Shown: positions 1 to 9,900, numbered from the stretch's first letter. The stretch is DNA of 64,000 bases from G965276765 sp965276825 (GCA_965276825.1 OZ255630.1:806001-870000), one strand, 5' to 3'. The notes: generated from the sequence alone by a model not told the origin. Made by a program: numbers and translations.

Positions 1-1088
1 GCTTCGACCTGGCCACGACGCTGACCCGACAGACCGGGGCGGTCGACCAGCACAGCTCGTTCCTCGATCTCGTGTTCCAGGATCCTGTGCTGGCGCCGGT
101 CAAGCTCATCGCGGAGCCGTGGGACATCGGCGACCACGGCTATCAGGTCGGCGGCTTCCCGGCGCGATGGTCCGAGTGGAACGGCAAGTACCGCGACTGC
201 ATCCGTGACGTGTGGCGGGCCGAGCCTGGTCGCCTCGGCGAGCTCGCGCAGCGCCTCACGGGCAGCCCCGACATCTACGAGGGCGCGGGGCGGGGCCCGA
301 CCGCCAGCGTCAACTTCGTGACCGCCCACGACGGCTTCACGCTGGCTGATCTGACCGCCTACAACGAGAAGCACAACGAGGCCAACGGGGAGGGCAACAA
401 CGACGGGGACAACAGCCACGACTCGTGGAATTGCGGCGTCGAGGGGCCGACCGACGACGCGGACGTCACCGCCCTGCGCGATCGGCAGCGGCGCAACTTC
501 CTCGCCACCCTCCTGGTCAGCCACGGGATCCCGATGATCCTCGGCGGCGACGAGATCGGCCGGACGCAGCGGGGCAACAACAACGCCTACTGCCACGACG
601 ACGAGCTGTCGTGGTTCGACTGGAGCCACGTCGACGAGGACCTCCTGGCCTTCACCCGGGCGGTCATCAGCTTCCGGTGGGCCCACCCGGTGCTGCGTCG
701 GCGCAAGTACGCCATCGGCGGACCCGACGACGGCAGGGAGGCCGCCGGCCAGGTCGCCATGCTGCGGGCCGACGGCGTGGTCATGGAGGAGGCCGACTGG
801 GCCGACCCGAGCAACAAGGCCCTGATGGTCAGCTTCAACGGCCGCCGACCCTACGAGCCCATCGAGCCGGAGCTCTCCGGTGAGGAGCGCACTGACGGCC
901 GGGTGCTGCTGGCCGTCAACGCCGCGGAGATCGACATCGACTTCGTGATGCCCGACGCCAGCTTCGGTCGCTCGTGGCGCCTGGTCCTCACCACCGACCC
1001 CGACGGCGAGCCGGGCGGCGTCGCCATCACCGCGGGGGAGAAGATCCCCGTCTCGAGTCGCACCCTCCTCGCCTTCGAGGGGGTCTGA
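1..1088 (+). CDS. glgX: Glycogen debranching enzyme GlgX, C-terminal part (5' truncated by window edge)
   Basis: Isoamylase-type GH13 enzyme that hydrolyses alpha-1,6 branches of glycogen in the cytoplasm. The frame is open from base 3, so the gene begins upstream of the window. The first codons read FDLATTL, which holds the nucleophile Asp of the GFRFDLA motif. KLIAEPWDIG follows with the acid/base Glu, then VTAHDGFTLADL with the transition-state His-Asp pair. The glycan-binding C-terminal beta domain runs to the stop. A second glgX lies at 27998-30164 and aligns residue for residue over this part, so the genome carries paralogues. This copy has no frameshift. The stop codon lies inside a 23-bp tandem repeat. 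Confidence 0.95.
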   Translation, partial: FDLATTLTRQTGAVDQHSSFLDLVFQDPVLAPVKLIAEPWDIGDHGYQVGGFPARWSEWNGKYRDCIRDVWRAEPGRLGELAQRLTGSPDIYEGAGRGPTASVNFVTAHDGFTLADLTAYNEKHNEANGEGNNDGDNSHDSWNCGVEGPTDDADVTALRDRQRRNFLATLLVSHGIPMILGGDEIGRTQRGNNNAYCHDDELSWFDWSHVDEDLLAFTRAVISFRWAHPVLRRRKYAIGGPDDGREAAGQVAMLRADGVVMEEADWADPSNKALMVSFNGRRPYEPIEPELSGEERTDGRVLLAVNAAEIDIDFVMPDASFGRSWRLVLTTDPDGEPGGVAITAGEKIPVSSRTLLAFEGV

Positions 1089-1151
1089 TCGGGTCCGGCA
1101 CCGGCGTCTGACCCGGGCCGGCATCGGGGTCTGACCGGGGCCGGCCCCGGG
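1083..1151. repeat. Three 23-bp tandem units spanning the glgX stop codon
   Basis: Three adjacent 23-bp units (1083-1105, 1106-1128, 1129-1151), each starting GTCTGA. The TGA in the first unit is the glgX stop codon. Units 1 and 2 differ at five positions. The same arrangement recurs at other gene ends in the window (see findings). Confidence 0.8.
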
Positions 1152-1265
1152 GGCCAGGCTGAGAAGTCCCGAAGTTCGTGCCGCTGCCCGCCTGACCGGC
1201 CCTTCGGGCGGGTACAACGGCGACAGGCGCCCGCACGCTGCGCGGTGGCCCAAGGAGACATCGCC

Positions 1266-1523
1266 ATGTTGGCATCGATCATCGGCTGGGTCGTCGTCGG
1301 AGGGATCCTCGGCTTCCTGGCCAGGCTGCTCGTCCCCGGCCCTGACCCCATGTCCGTGCCGGCGACCATCCTGCTCGGGATCGCCGGCCAGCTCGTGGCC
1401 GGCCTGATCTTCTACGCCCTCTTCGGCGTCGCCGTCGGGTGGATCATCGGCCTGCTGTTCACGATGGGCCTGCTCCTCGTGTCGAGGCGCACCGGCATCG
1501 GTCGCAAGGCCGGGCGGGTCTAG
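1266..1523 (+). CDS. GlsB/YeaQ/YmgE family small membrane protein
   Basis: An 85-residue, three-helix membrane protein of the transglycosylase-associated (GlsB/YeaQ/YmgE) family. Gly-rich helices begin with LASIIGWVVVGGILGFLARL, and the short loop contains PGPDPMSVPATILLGI. Family members are often induced by stress, but the molecular role is not established. ATG at 1266 is chosen over the upstream in-frame GTG at 1245 because AAGGAG (1252-1257) stands 8 nt before it. The gene stands alone between glgX and a cyclase relic. A weak two-copy repeat of GGTCTAGC follows its TAG stop. Confidence 0.85.
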   Translation: MLASIIGWVVVGGILGFLARLLVPGPDPMSVPATILLGIAGQLVAGLIFYALFGVAVGWIIGLLFTMGLLLVSRRTGIGRKAGRV

Positions 1524-1540
1524 CCCTGCTCCAGCCCGGT

Positions 1541-2096
1541 CTAGCGCGATCTGACGCGGCCTACGTCGTCACCGATGAGCTTCACGACCCGGCCGCCGGC
1601 GGCGGCCACCACGTCCGCGGCGAGGGACCCGAAGTCGTCGACCAGGGCGGTCAGCTCGGCCTCGCTCGAGGTGGCCGCGGTGCAGGTGAACTCGGTCAGG
1701 TCGGCGAAGCCGACCGCGCCGGGCGGCGCGGCGGCCCGCTGGCCCGGCGGGCCGCCTCGGTCGGCGCCGTCGGCCTCGAGGAGCAGACGCTCGAAGGCGG
1801 TGAGCAGGTGCCGGCGGTACAGGTAGGTGAGGAGGTCGCCCAGTGTGCCGAGGAGGTCGGCACCGACCGACCGGGCCACCGGCGTCGTCGGGTGGCTCCG
1901 CGCCCGGCGCGGTCCGCCCGGCCAGGAGGTCGTCGACCTCCGCGTGGGCCGACGCGATGGTCGAGAGGGCCTGGCTCATCACTCGCGTCTGGTGGCGGAG
2001 CCGGTCGGCCCCGACCAGCCCGCTCCCGATCAGGTCGTAGGCGCGCCGCAACGCCACAGCGTCGGACTCGGTCAGCGACGCCTCGTCGTCGGGCAC
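1541..2096 (-). pseudogene. Class III adenylate/guanylate cyclase relic (frameshifted and 3' truncated)
   Basis: Two reading frames together resemble the start of an actinobacterial cyclase. From GTG 2096 the first frame reads VPDDEASLTESD and continues to DDLLAGRT. Near 1885 the similarity jumps to another frame, PVARSVGADLLGTLGDLL, and continues through VGFADLTEFT and GGRVVKLIGDD. These correspond to the cyclase core motifs (F-A-D-L-x-x-F-T and R-V-V-K-x-I-G-D-E). Similarity stops at that Asp and a stop codon follows eight codons later, so the rest of the catalytic domain is missing. The truncation cannot be explained by one sequencing error, so this is probably a true pseudogene. Confidence 0.7.
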
Positions 2097-2126
2097 GGTC
2101 CCCGGTAGGCCGGAAGGAGGCCCGGG

Positions 2127-2132
2127 TAGCGT
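2127..2132 (+). promoter_or_regulatory. -10 hexamer TAGCGT, leaderless start of the AcuI-like gene
   Basis: TAGCGT ends 6 nt before the ATG at 2139, so transcription would start at or near the start codon. No clear -35 is seen. The purine run at 2113-2120 is too far away to act as a normal ribosome-binding site. Confidence 0.45.
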
Positions 2133-2138
2133 GGGCCG

Positions 2139-3110
2139 ATGAGAGCGATCGTGACCGACGGCGGGGGACCGGCGTCGATCGTCGAGATCGACGAGGGCGA
2201 CCTGCCCGACGGTGACGTCACCGTGGACGTGGCCTACTCGTCGCTCAACTACAAAGACGGCCTGGCCGTGACCGGTGCGGCGAGGATCGCCCGGCAGTTT
2301 CCCATGACGTGTGGAATCGATCTGGCCGGGACCGTGTCGTCGTCGTCGTCGCCGCAGTGGCAGGAGGGCGACGAGGTCGTCCTCACCGGGTGGGGTCTGT
2401 CCGAGACCCACCCAGGCGGCTACAGCGAACGCCAGCGCGTGGACGGCCGCTGGCTCGTCGCCCGGCCGCCGGGACTGAGCCTCTCCCAGACGATGGCCAT
2501 CGGCACGGCCGGGCTCACCGCCATGCTGTGCGTGCTCGCCCTCGAGGACCACGGGCTCGCCGAGGACGGGGAGGTGCTCGTCACCGGGGCGGGCGGCGGC
2601 GTCGGGAGCGTGGCCGTCGCGCTGCTGGCGACGGCAGGGCGCGAGGTGGTGGCCGCGACCGGTAGGCCCGAGGTCCAGGACTACCTGCGCAGCCTCGGCG
2701 CGTCGGCCTTCGTCACCCGCGAGGACCTGGCGGCCGACGCCGGTCGCCCTCTCGAGCGCGAGCGGTGGGCGGCCGCGGTCGACGGCGTGGGATCGTCGAC
2801 GCTCGCCTCCGTGCTGCGCCAGACGCGCTACGGCGGGGCGGTGGCCGCGTGCGGACTGGCCGGGGGCAACGATCTGCCCACGACGGTCCTGCCTTTCATC
2901 CTCCGGGGGGTGGCCCTCCTCGGCGTGGACTCCGTGCAGTGCCCGACGCCGAGAAGGGAGCAGGCGTGGGCCAGGCTGGCCACCGACCTCCCCCGCGACC
3001 TGCTCGACGCCATGACCGCCGTCGAGCCGCTCGAGCGGGTCCCGGAGCTGGCCGGCGAGATCCTCGCCGGGCGGACGCGTGGCCGGGTGGTGGTGGACGT
3101 GCGCCACTGA
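2139..3110 (+). CDS. Zinc-free MDR oxidoreductase, YhdH/AcuI (acrylyl-CoA reductase) family
   Basis: A 323-residue medium-chain reductase. The N-terminal GroES-like domain shows SSLNYKDGLAVTG and FPMTCGIDLAGTV, which are family hallmarks. The Rossmann domain shows the nucleotide motif VTGAGGGVGSVAVALL (about residues 146-161). The C-terminus has the quinone-oxidoreductase-like GRVVVDV ending. The structural and catalytic zinc cysteines of alcohol dehydrogenases are absent. Relatives reduce acrylyl-CoA or related enoyl substrates with NADPH; the substrate here is not shown. The gene is monocistronic and convergent with the PLD-like gene, separated by 6 nt. A 10-bp motif repeats at a 26-bp period across its stop (3096 and 3122). 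Confidence 0.88.
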   Translation: MRAIVTDGGGPASIVEIDEGDLPDGDVTVDVAYSSLNYKDGLAVTGAARIARQFPMTCGIDLAGTVSSSSSPQWQEGDEVVLTGWGLSETHPGGYSERQRVDGRWLVARPPGLSLSQTMAIGTAGLTAMLCVLALEDHGLAEDGEVLVTGAGGGVGSVAVALLATAGREVVAATGRPEVQDYLRSLGASAFVTREDLAADAGRPLERERWAAAVDGVGSSTLASVLRQTRYGGAVAACGLAGGNDLPTTVLPFILRGVALLGVDSVQCPTPRREQAWARLATDLPRDLLDAMTAVEPLERVPELAGEILAGRTRGRVVVDVRH

Positions 3111-3116
3111 TCGTCG

Positions 3117-4154
3117 TCATCGACGTGCGCCGCGGCGATCGGCGCGCAGCACCCCCACCAGGCGGGCCACGAGGCGTCGGTCGGTGGTGATCAGACCCAG
3201 CTCCCGGTTGTCGTCGAGGGAGGCGTACGAGGCGTTCTGGCTGCCGACGAAGGCCGTCGTGTCGTCGACGACGATCGCCTTGGCGTGCAGGTAGGGTCCC
3301 GCACCCTGCGCTCTGACCGTGACGCTGACCCCCGCGGAGGTCAGCGCAGCCAGCTGACGGCGATCGTCGTCACCCCACCCCCCCGGCAGCGCGACGCGGA
3401 CCGGGACCCCGCGCCTGGCGTCCGCGGCGAGGGCATCGACGACGGGCCAGTCGGTCATCTCCTCGCTCTCGAGGGAGACGGAGCGGCGGGCCGAGCGGAT
3501 CAGCGTCACCAACGCCGGGGCGGCGCCGGGGCTCCAGACCAGGTCGTCGCCCCGGGCGGGGACCACCACGCGACCCGCCAGGTCGGCGTCGACGACGGCC
3601 TCGACCGCGGACACGTCGGCCCGGCGGCGGTCGATCACGGCGAGATCCCGGGTGTCGGGCAGGTCCGCGGCCACCAGGTTGAGGGTCATGATCACGACCG
3701 TCGCCCGGTCGACGACGACGAGCTTCTCGTGCACCGCATCGAAGGCGGCGGTGGCCCACGCCACGTCGACGCCGTGGGCCCGCAACCAGGAGAACGCCGG
3801 TTGGTTGCGACGTCGCTCCCTCCTCCGGTCGAGCAGCACCCGCACCCGGATCCCCGTGGCCGCGTCGGAGGCCAGCAACCGCTCGAAGGACGGATCGGCC
3901 AACTCGTAGACGGCCACGTCGACGCTCCTGCGAGCGGCGGCCACCAGGCGGTCGAGCGCACCCAGGCCCGAACCCGGCTCGACCAGCAGGCCGAGCGCGC
4001 CACGGGGCGCCGTGGTCTGCGCACCGGCCGCCCGGCTCGGCGTCACGACCGCCGGCGAGCCCCGCACGAGCCCACAGCCGGCCACGACCAGCGCGGTCGC
4101 GATCAGCTGCGCAGCGGTCACCGTGGGGGAGCGGCGGGCGGGGCGAGGGGCCAT
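3117..4154 (-). CDS. Phospholipase D-like (HKD) lipoprotein
   Basis: A 345-residue secreted lipoprotein with two phospholipase-D-like domains. The N-terminus has a basic stretch, a hydrophobic core and a lipobox ending VVAGC (Cys about residue 27). The first HxKxxxxD motif is HEKLVVVD (about 142-149) and the second is HAKAIVVD (about 290), followed by FVGSQN. Two intact HKD motifs fit a pseudo-dimeric phosphodiesterase or transphosphatidylase acting outside the membrane; the substrate is unknown. ATG 4154 is chosen because TAGGGT lies 7 nt upstream; GTG 4163 is an alternative start. The gene is divergent from the flavin reductase and shares its short promoter region. Confidence 0.85.
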   Translation of the reverse strand: MAPRPARRSPTVTAAQLIATALVVAGCGLVRGSPAVVTPSRAAGAQTTAPRGALGLLVEPGSGLGALDRLVAAARRSVDVAVYELADPSFERLLASDAATGIRVRVLLDRRRERRRNQPAFSWLRAHGVDVAWATAAFDAVHEKLVVVDRATVVIMTLNLVAADLPDTRDLAVIDRRRADVSAVEAVVDADLAGRVVVPARGDDLVWSPGAAPALVTLIRSARRSVSLESEEMTDWPVVDALAADARRGVPVRVALPGGWGDDDRRQLAALTSAGVSVTVRAQGAGPYLHAKAIVVDDTTAFVGSQNASYASLDDNRELGLITTDRRLVARLVGVLRADRRGARR

Positions 4155-4161
4155 CGCGCGC

Positions 4162-4167
4162 ACCCTA
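4162..4167 (-). promoter_or_regulatory. -10 hexamer TAGGGT, leaderless start of the PLD-like lipoprotein
   Basis: On the minus strand TAGGGT is followed by 7 nt and then ATG at 4154. It sits back to back with the flavin reductase promoter. Confidence 0.45.
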
Positions 4168-4254
4168 CGAAGGGGTGGTGACCGTCCCGGGCGCCTCGGT
4201 GGCCCGACTCGCCGTGCGGCCTCGTCGGCCCGGCTCGTCGGGCGGCCGATTCGC

Positions 4255-4260
4255 TAGGTT
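4255..4260 (+). promoter_or_regulatory. -10 hexamer TAGGTT, leaderless start of the flavin reductase
   Basis: TAGGTT is followed by 7 nt and GTG at 4268. This spacing decides the start over the longer open frame that begins at 4175. Confidence 0.45.
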
Positions 4261-4267
4261 GCCCGGC

Positions 4268-4786
4268 GTGGCGGACCACCTCGACAACGTGTCCGGGACG
4301 GCCGCCGTGCCGAGCGCCATCGAGCAGGCCGAGTTCCGCACCGTGCTCGGCCACTTCGCCAGCGGTGTGGTGGTGGTCACCGGGCACGGTGAGCACGGGC
4401 CGGTCGGGCTGACCTGCCAGTCGTTCTTCTCCGTGTCCCTCGACCCCCCGTTGATCGCCTTCGCGCCGTCGGCCGCGTCATCGAGCTGGCCGCGGATCGA
4501 GGCCGCAGGCACCTGCACCGTCAACGTCCTGGCCGACTCCCAGGAGGCGGTGGCGAGGGGCTTCGCCCGCTCGGGGGTCGACAAGTTTGCCGGGGTGGGC
4601 TGGTCGCCGGGCGCCGAGGGCGCCCCCCGCATCCACGACTCGCTGGCGTGGCTCGATTGCCGGATCGAACGGGTCGTCGAGGCGGGGGACCATCGGTTGG
4701 TGCTCGGCCGGGTCACCGGCCTGGCGACGGGCGGCGGCGAGCCGCTCCTGTTCTACCGCGGGGCCTTCGGCGGCTTCCGGTCCTGA
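4268..4786 (+). CDS. Flavin reductase-like, FMN-binding split-barrel protein
   Basis: A 172-residue protein of the flavin-reductase-like domain family (split beta-barrel). Visible family features are the N-terminal FRTVLGHFASGVVVVTG, then GLTCQSFFSVSLDPPLIAF, SWPRIEAAGTCTVNVLA, and near the end HRLVLGRVTGLATGGGEPLLFYRG. Such proteins use NAD(P)H to reduce FMN or FAD and often supply reduced flavin to a monooxygenase. No oxygenase partner is next to it, so its pathway is unknown. GTG 4268 is chosen because of the -10 hexamer 7 nt upstream. It ends 5 bp before an exact 29-bp tandem repeat. Confidence 0.88.
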   Translation: MADHLDNVSGTAAVPSAIEQAEFRTVLGHFASGVVVVTGHGEHGPVGLTCQSFFSVSLDPPLIAFAPSAASSSWPRIEAAGTCTVNVLADSQEAVARGFARSGVDKFAGVGWSPGAEGAPRIHDSLAWLDCRIERVVEAGDHRLVLGRVTGLATGGGEPLLFYRGAFGGFRS

Positions 4787-4790
4787 CCTC

Positions 4791-4890
4791 CGGTCAGTTG
4801 CCGCTCCGGCCGGGATGGCCGGTCAGTTGCCGCTCCGGCCGGGATGGCCGGTCAGTTGCCGCTCCGGCCGGGATGGCCGGTCAGTTGCCG
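4791..4890. repeat. Exact 29-bp tandem repeat (3.4 copies) with a hairpin in each unit
   Basis: Three identical 29-bp units at 4791-4819, 4820-4848 and 4849-4877, then 13 bp of a fourth that runs into the end of the LCP gene. Each unit contains CCGGCC, five bases (GGGAT) and GGCCGG, a 6-bp stem. Read on the minus strand each unit also contains the LCP stop codon (AACTGACC). It lies between two converging genes and could act as a two-way terminator. Confidence 0.9.
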
Positions 4891-6566
4891 CAGGTCGACA
4901 CGGGCTGGCCCGGGGTGCGGCCCGGCGGGATGTAGACGTGCCGGTAGTACGACGACGACGTCGGGGTGATCTTGCTGGCCGAGGCGTAGGCGCTTCCGCC
5001 CGCCGGAGCGGTGGTCGTGGTGGTCGACGGTGCGGTGGTCGACGAGGTCGCGGAGCCGCCGGATCCGGTGGTGCCGGCGAACCGGTGGCCGGTGACGAGG
5101 ACCAGGTCGTTGCCGCTGAGCGAGCTGTCGGGCTGGAGGGTGGCACCCCCGGCCAGAGCGGTCCTGAGGGTCGAGGCGGCGTCGCGTCCGGCCGGCCCGT
5201 ACCTGACCACGTTGGCCGTGTAGGTGAAGCTGGGGGCGTCGGAGCTGCTGCTCACGGTGAAGCCGGCGTGCTGCAGCTCGGTGGACGCCGTGCCCGCCTG
5301 GTAAGGCGCCCCGCTGCCGTTCTCGACGGCGACGGAGATCGTGCCGTGGGGGATCGTGGTCGACGTGGTGGTCGAGGTGCCCGCCTTGTGGGTCGTGGTC
5401 GGCGGCGGGGTCCTGCTCGCCGGGGAAGCCTGGCCGTAGGTGCGGAACTCGGTGACCTGGGCGGCGTCGGCCGCAGGGACCGCCTCGAGGATGCTCGTGC
5501 CGTTGACCGTCGTGCCGTTGACCGTCGGGTAGGTCCAACTGGGGATGCCGGCGGAGTTGAGATGGTGGAAGTCGGCGGCGAGGGAGACCAGGTCGTTGAA
5601 GGAGAAGCCGCTGTCGAGGGTCAGGTTGGAGGCGAGGGAGGTGACGATGCTGAGCAGGACCCGCGGGTTGCCGAGGTCGCCGTTGCGCTGGGCCTTGTGC
5701 AGGGCGTTGCGGATGAAGGCCTGTTGGCGCTGGATCCGGCCGAGGTCGGCCTCGGGGGCCAGCTGCAGCACGGCCTGGCCGCTGTTGACCAGGTTCTGCT
5801 CCTCGCCCGACGTGATGGACTTGGCGCCGGGGACGAAGTCGTAGAACCGGGAGCGGGCGAAGCCGAGGGCCTGGGCGCCGGTCAGCACCTGACAGCCGGC
5901 CTGGGCTACGAACAGGCCCGACTCGATGTCGAACGCCGGGGTGGGGAAGTACTGCGGCACGCCGCCGATGGCGTTGGCGATCTGCTCGAGGGTGTCGAAG
6001 TTGACCGCCGCGAAGTGGTTGATCGGGATGTGCAGGTCGGTCTCGATGGTCTGGACGAGCCGGGTGGCGTTGCCCCCGGCGTAGGCCGCGTTGATCTTGC
6101 TGTAGCCGACGCCGGGGACCTGCACCATCAGGTCGCGGGGGATCGACAGGAGGGCCACGGCGTGGGCCGCGGGCACGATCCTCGCCAGCACGATGCTGTC
6201 ACCCAGGCTCTCGGGGTTGGTCGAGGTGTTGCCGATGCCCAGCCCGGTGGCCGTCTTGAGCTTGCGGGTGTCGCTGCCGACGATCAGCATGGTGAACGCC
6301 GGGGGGTAGTGGTGCCCTTTGGCGACCACCCCGGAGCCGGTCCTGAGGAGGCCGCCGACCGACTTGTGGTGGATGCTGTCGACGATCCTCACGGCGTACA
6401 CCGCCCCGGCGGCGGATGCCGCGATCACGATGAAGGTGAGGATGTTGGCGACCAGCAGGATCCGCCTGGGCCAGCGTCGCAGACCGTGCGAGCGCGACCG
6501 GTAGTGCCGACCGGCGGTCGTGGTCGTCCGCTCGGGAGACGGGAGGAGTTCGGAGGCGTCGACCAT
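4881..6566 (-). CDS. LytR-CpsA-Psr (LCP) cell-wall glycopolymer ligase with LytR_C domain
   Basis: A 561-residue type II membrane protein. One transmembrane helix spans about residues 36-58. An extracellular LCP domain spans about 90-260, with the pyrophosphate-binding residues in GSDTR (98-101), LGDSIVLARI, SIPRDLMV (R144, D145), KINAAYAGG and GFARSRFYDF. A Thr/Ser-rich linker leads to a LytR_C domain (about 410-480), followed by a second Thr/Ser-rich tail ending Cys-Gly-Asn. LCP proteins transfer glycopolymers such as arabinogalactan or teichoic acids from lipid carriers to peptidoglycan. The gene is single and divergent from the SNF2 helicase. Its stop codon is inside the 29-bp tandem repeat. 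Confidence 0.92.
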   Translation of the reverse strand: MVDASELLPSPERTTTTAGRHYRSRSHGLRRWPRRILLVANILTFIVIAASAAGAVYAVRIVDSIHHKSVGGLLRTGSGVVAKGHHYPPAFTMLIVGSDTRKLKTATGLGIGNTSTNPESLGDSIVLARIVPAAHAVALLSIPRDLMVQVPGVGYSKINAAYAGGNATRLVQTIETDLHIPINHFAAVNFDTLEQIANAIGGVPQYFPTPAFDIESGLFVAQAGCQVLTGAQALGFARSRFYDFVPGAKSITSGEEQNLVNSGQAVLQLAPEADLGRIQRQQAFIRNALHKAQRNGDLGNPRVLLSIVTSLASNLTLDSGFSFNDLVSLAADFHHLNSAGIPSWTYPTVNGTTVNGTSILEAVPAADAAQVTEFRTYGQASPASRTPPPTTTHKAGTSTTTSTTIPHGTISVAVENGSGAPYQAGTASTELQHAGFTVSSSSDAPSFTYTANVVRYGPAGRDAASTLRTALAGGATLQPDSSLSGNDLVLVTGHRFAGTTGSGGSATSSTTAPSTTTTTAPAGGSAYASASKITPTSSSYYRHVYIPPGRTPGQPVSTCGN

Positions 6567-6902
6567 CGGCGGTCTCAGCGGGGGTGCGGCACGAGCGGGG
6601 CCTCGCTTTCAGATCTCTTTGCCTACCACGCGTCAGGGGGGTGGAGGGGAGCAGGAGCGGCGCCGACGCGCCGGGCGGGATGAAGCGACCAACGTGGCGG
6701 AGACGCGCTACCTTGGTCGTGGGCAGTTCGACGTCCGCCGGTGGGTCCCCCGAAGCCGGCGCGGGGCGGAGGAATGGAGGCAAGGCCCGTAGGGTTGGAA
6801 TCGCCGGGGGCGGTGGATCGGGTTCTACCGCTCCTTGCTCGTAGCTGATGGCGCGCGGTGCCGCCCCGGATCCCCGATCCGAGGCCGGACGCCGGCCGCA
6901 AT
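6567..6902. other. Divergent intergenic region, no gene seen
   Basis: This 336-bp stretch lies between the divergent LCP and SNF2 genes. Some shadow frames cross it, but no family is recognisable and no clear promoter hexamers stand at the expected distance from either start. Confidence 0.5.
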
Positions 6903-9900
6903 GTGAAACTGGAGATCCCACTGGACCCGAAGAGGTTCGAGGCGGCAGCCGCGGCAGCGGCCGGCGGATATGCCTCGGCGCACGAACTCGAGATGCTGGC
7001 GGCCCAGCCCGACGCCTGGGTGCGGGCGCTGCGGCACCTGATCATGGAGACCGACGACGCTCTGCGCGCGGTGACGGTCCAAGGCGGTGAGGGCCGCGCC
7101 CAGGTGCTCGCCGACTTCCGCGCCGAGAGGGCCGGGCTTGCCGCGGCGCTGCGCGAGCGCAACGGTGACCGCATCGCCGGTCCCGACGACGTTGCCGGGT
7201 CGGCCCCTGCCGCCGCCCCGGCGGAGGCGCAGGCCGAGGTGGTGGCCGACGCCGAGCCTCGTCTGCAGGGCTCGTGGCTCGACGGCCGCCTGGTCGTGTG
7301 GGCCGGCGGCCCCGGGGCACCCCCGGGGACCGATGCCGATCTCGACGCGCTGCTGGCCGCAGCCGACGCCAGCTCGCTCGGCTGGGAGCGCCACGCCTCC
7401 GTTGGGCTGCCGGGAGGCGGATCGGCCGACGCCCGCGCCGCCACCGTCTCCCAGATCCTCGGTTGGCTGGTCGGCATCGGCGCCGCCCCCGGTCTGATGC
7501 CGGTGGGGCCGAGCCTGCGGTGGCTGGGCGAGGTGGCGGCGTGGGGGACGCAGCTGACTGCGGCGGGACGCATGGTCCCGACCGTGCGGGGGTCGGCGCC
7601 CGGAGGGGGCCGGGGTGCCATCGGCCGCCATCGCGTCCGCTGGGTCCCGGCGCTGGTCGAGCGCGAGCAGCTGGCCGCGCTCGTCGCCTCGATGCCCGGC
7701 TCGGTGGCCGCGCTGCAGACCTCCCCGCAGCCCGACGGCGTTTGCCGGTCGGTGCTGTCCTCGGTCGTCGACGCCATCTCCCGGGCCGGCGCCGCCCGCC
7801 TGGTGGCGCCCGCCGCCGTCCCCGAGGCGACCAGCCGCCAGGAGATCTCCGAGGCGGTGCTCTCGGGCCTCGACGGGCGCCCCTTTGCCGCCGCGGCGGA
7901 GCCGGCCGCCCGCATCGCCGAGGACCTCAAGCGGTGGGCGGCGCCGGTGACGGGCTCGTCGAGGGTCGGCCTGCGGGTGGGTCTCGACCCGCCGTCGAGC
8001 GACGGCGGGTGGTTGCTCACCGTGCAGGTGACCGGCGTCGACAAGCAGCCGCTCCCCGTCGAGCACGCCCTCGTCGTGGCCTCTGGGGCCAAGGTCTCGC
8101 AGGTGGAGGCGCAGATGCGGCGCATCGAGCGGCTGCTGCCTGCGCTGCGCCGCCCGAGCACCCGGCGCGGGCAGGTCGTGCTCGACGGCGACGAGGCGAC
8201 CGACCTGATGTTCGAGACTGGGCCGTCCCTGGCGGCGGCCGGCTTCGACGTCTACTTCCCCAGGGTGTCGCGCCGGCGTCCCTCTCCCCAGCTGCGGCTC
8301 TTCGCCGAGGCCATGGGCGGCCCCTCCCAGGTCGGCATCCAACAGCTGGCGTCGGTGCGCTGGTCGGTCTGCTTCGACGACCTCGAGCTCGACGCCGCCG
8401 GCATCGCCCGACTCGCGACCGAGGCCAAGCCGCTGATCCAGGTCCGGGGTCGTTGGGTCCACATCGAGCGGGCTGACCTCGTCGCCGCCGCGGCCGCCCT
8501 GGCCGAGCGGGCCACCGTCACGGAGCTGAGCGGCGCCGCGCTCCTGCGCTACGCCGTCGGCCTCGAGGGCACGCCCCTCGGCGGACCGCTCCGCCTCGAC
8601 GGCAGCGGCTGGGCCATCGACCTGCTCCAGGGAGCGCGCACCAACCCGCCCGAGCCGATCCCGGCCCCGGCCGGGTTCAAGGGCGAGCTGCGCCACTACC
8701 AGGCCGATGCCGTCGGCTGGCTGGCGTTCCTCGACCGGGCCGGGCTCGGCGGCTGCCTGGCCATGGACATGGGCCTCGGCAAGACCCCGACGGTGCTCGC
8801 CCACCTCCGGCTCGACGTCGGGGCCGGACCTGCGCTGGTCGTCTGCCCGCCCGCCGTGCTGAGCAACTGGGCGGCCGAGGCGGCCAGGTTCACCCCCGGC
8901 CTGGAGGTGGCGGTCCACCACGGCCCGCGACGGGCGTCGGGCGAGCAGCTCACCGCCCTGATCGACCGCTCCGACGTGATCCTCACGACCTACGCCACCG
9001 CGGCGCGCGACATGGACCAGCTGGCGCAGGTCGAGTGGCGTCGGGTCGTGGTCGACGAGGCGCAGGCCATCAAGAACCACACCAGCGACACGGCCAAGGC
9101 GCTGCGCCGGCTCCGAGCCTGGTCGCGCCTGGCCCTCACCGGGACCCCGGTGGAGAACGGCCTCGGAGACCTGTGGGCGATCCTCGACTTCGCCAACCCG
9201 GGCCTGGTCGGCGGTCGCACCGGGTTCATCGAGCACCTCACCCAGCGCGGCGACGACGTCGAGGCGCCCCCCAAGCGGGGCCGCAACGCCGAGGAGGGGG
9301 CGCTGCGCGCCCTCAACGGGCTGCTCGTGTTCCGGCGCACCAAGAGCGAGCCGGACATCGCCGCCGAGCTCCCCGACAAGGTCGACAAGCTCGACCACTG
9401 CGCCATGACCCCCGAGCAGATCGGGCTCTACCAGGCCGTCGTCGACCGGCTCGTCCAGAGCGAGCTCGACACCGACGCCAACGAGCGCAAGGGCCAGGTC
9501 CTCGCGGCCATCACCGCCCTCAAGCAGATCTGCGACCATCCGAGCGCCTACCTCGGCGAAGAGGACACGGGCCCGCTCGCCGGGCGCTCCGGCAAGCTGG
9601 GACGGCTGGAGGAGATCGTCGACGACGTGTTCGCCGCCGGGGAGCGGGTGCTGGTCTTCACCCACTTCGCCAAGTGGGGCGAGCGCATGGCCGAGCACCT
9701 GACGGCCCATACCGGTACGCAGGTGGCCTGCTATCACGGGGGCCTGGCCCGCACCACACGGGACCAGATCGTGAGCGACTTCCAGCGGCGGCCGGGGCCC
9801 GCCGTGCTCGTGCTGTCGATCAAGGCCGGGGGATCCGGGCTCAATCTCACCGCGGCCAACCACGTGGTGCTCTACGACCGGTGGTGGAACCCGGCGGTCG

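Noticed and set aside
4791..4890. Possible small CRISPR array
   Set aside because: The 29-bp units are directly adjacent with no spacers and no cas genes are nearby, so it is a tandem repeat.
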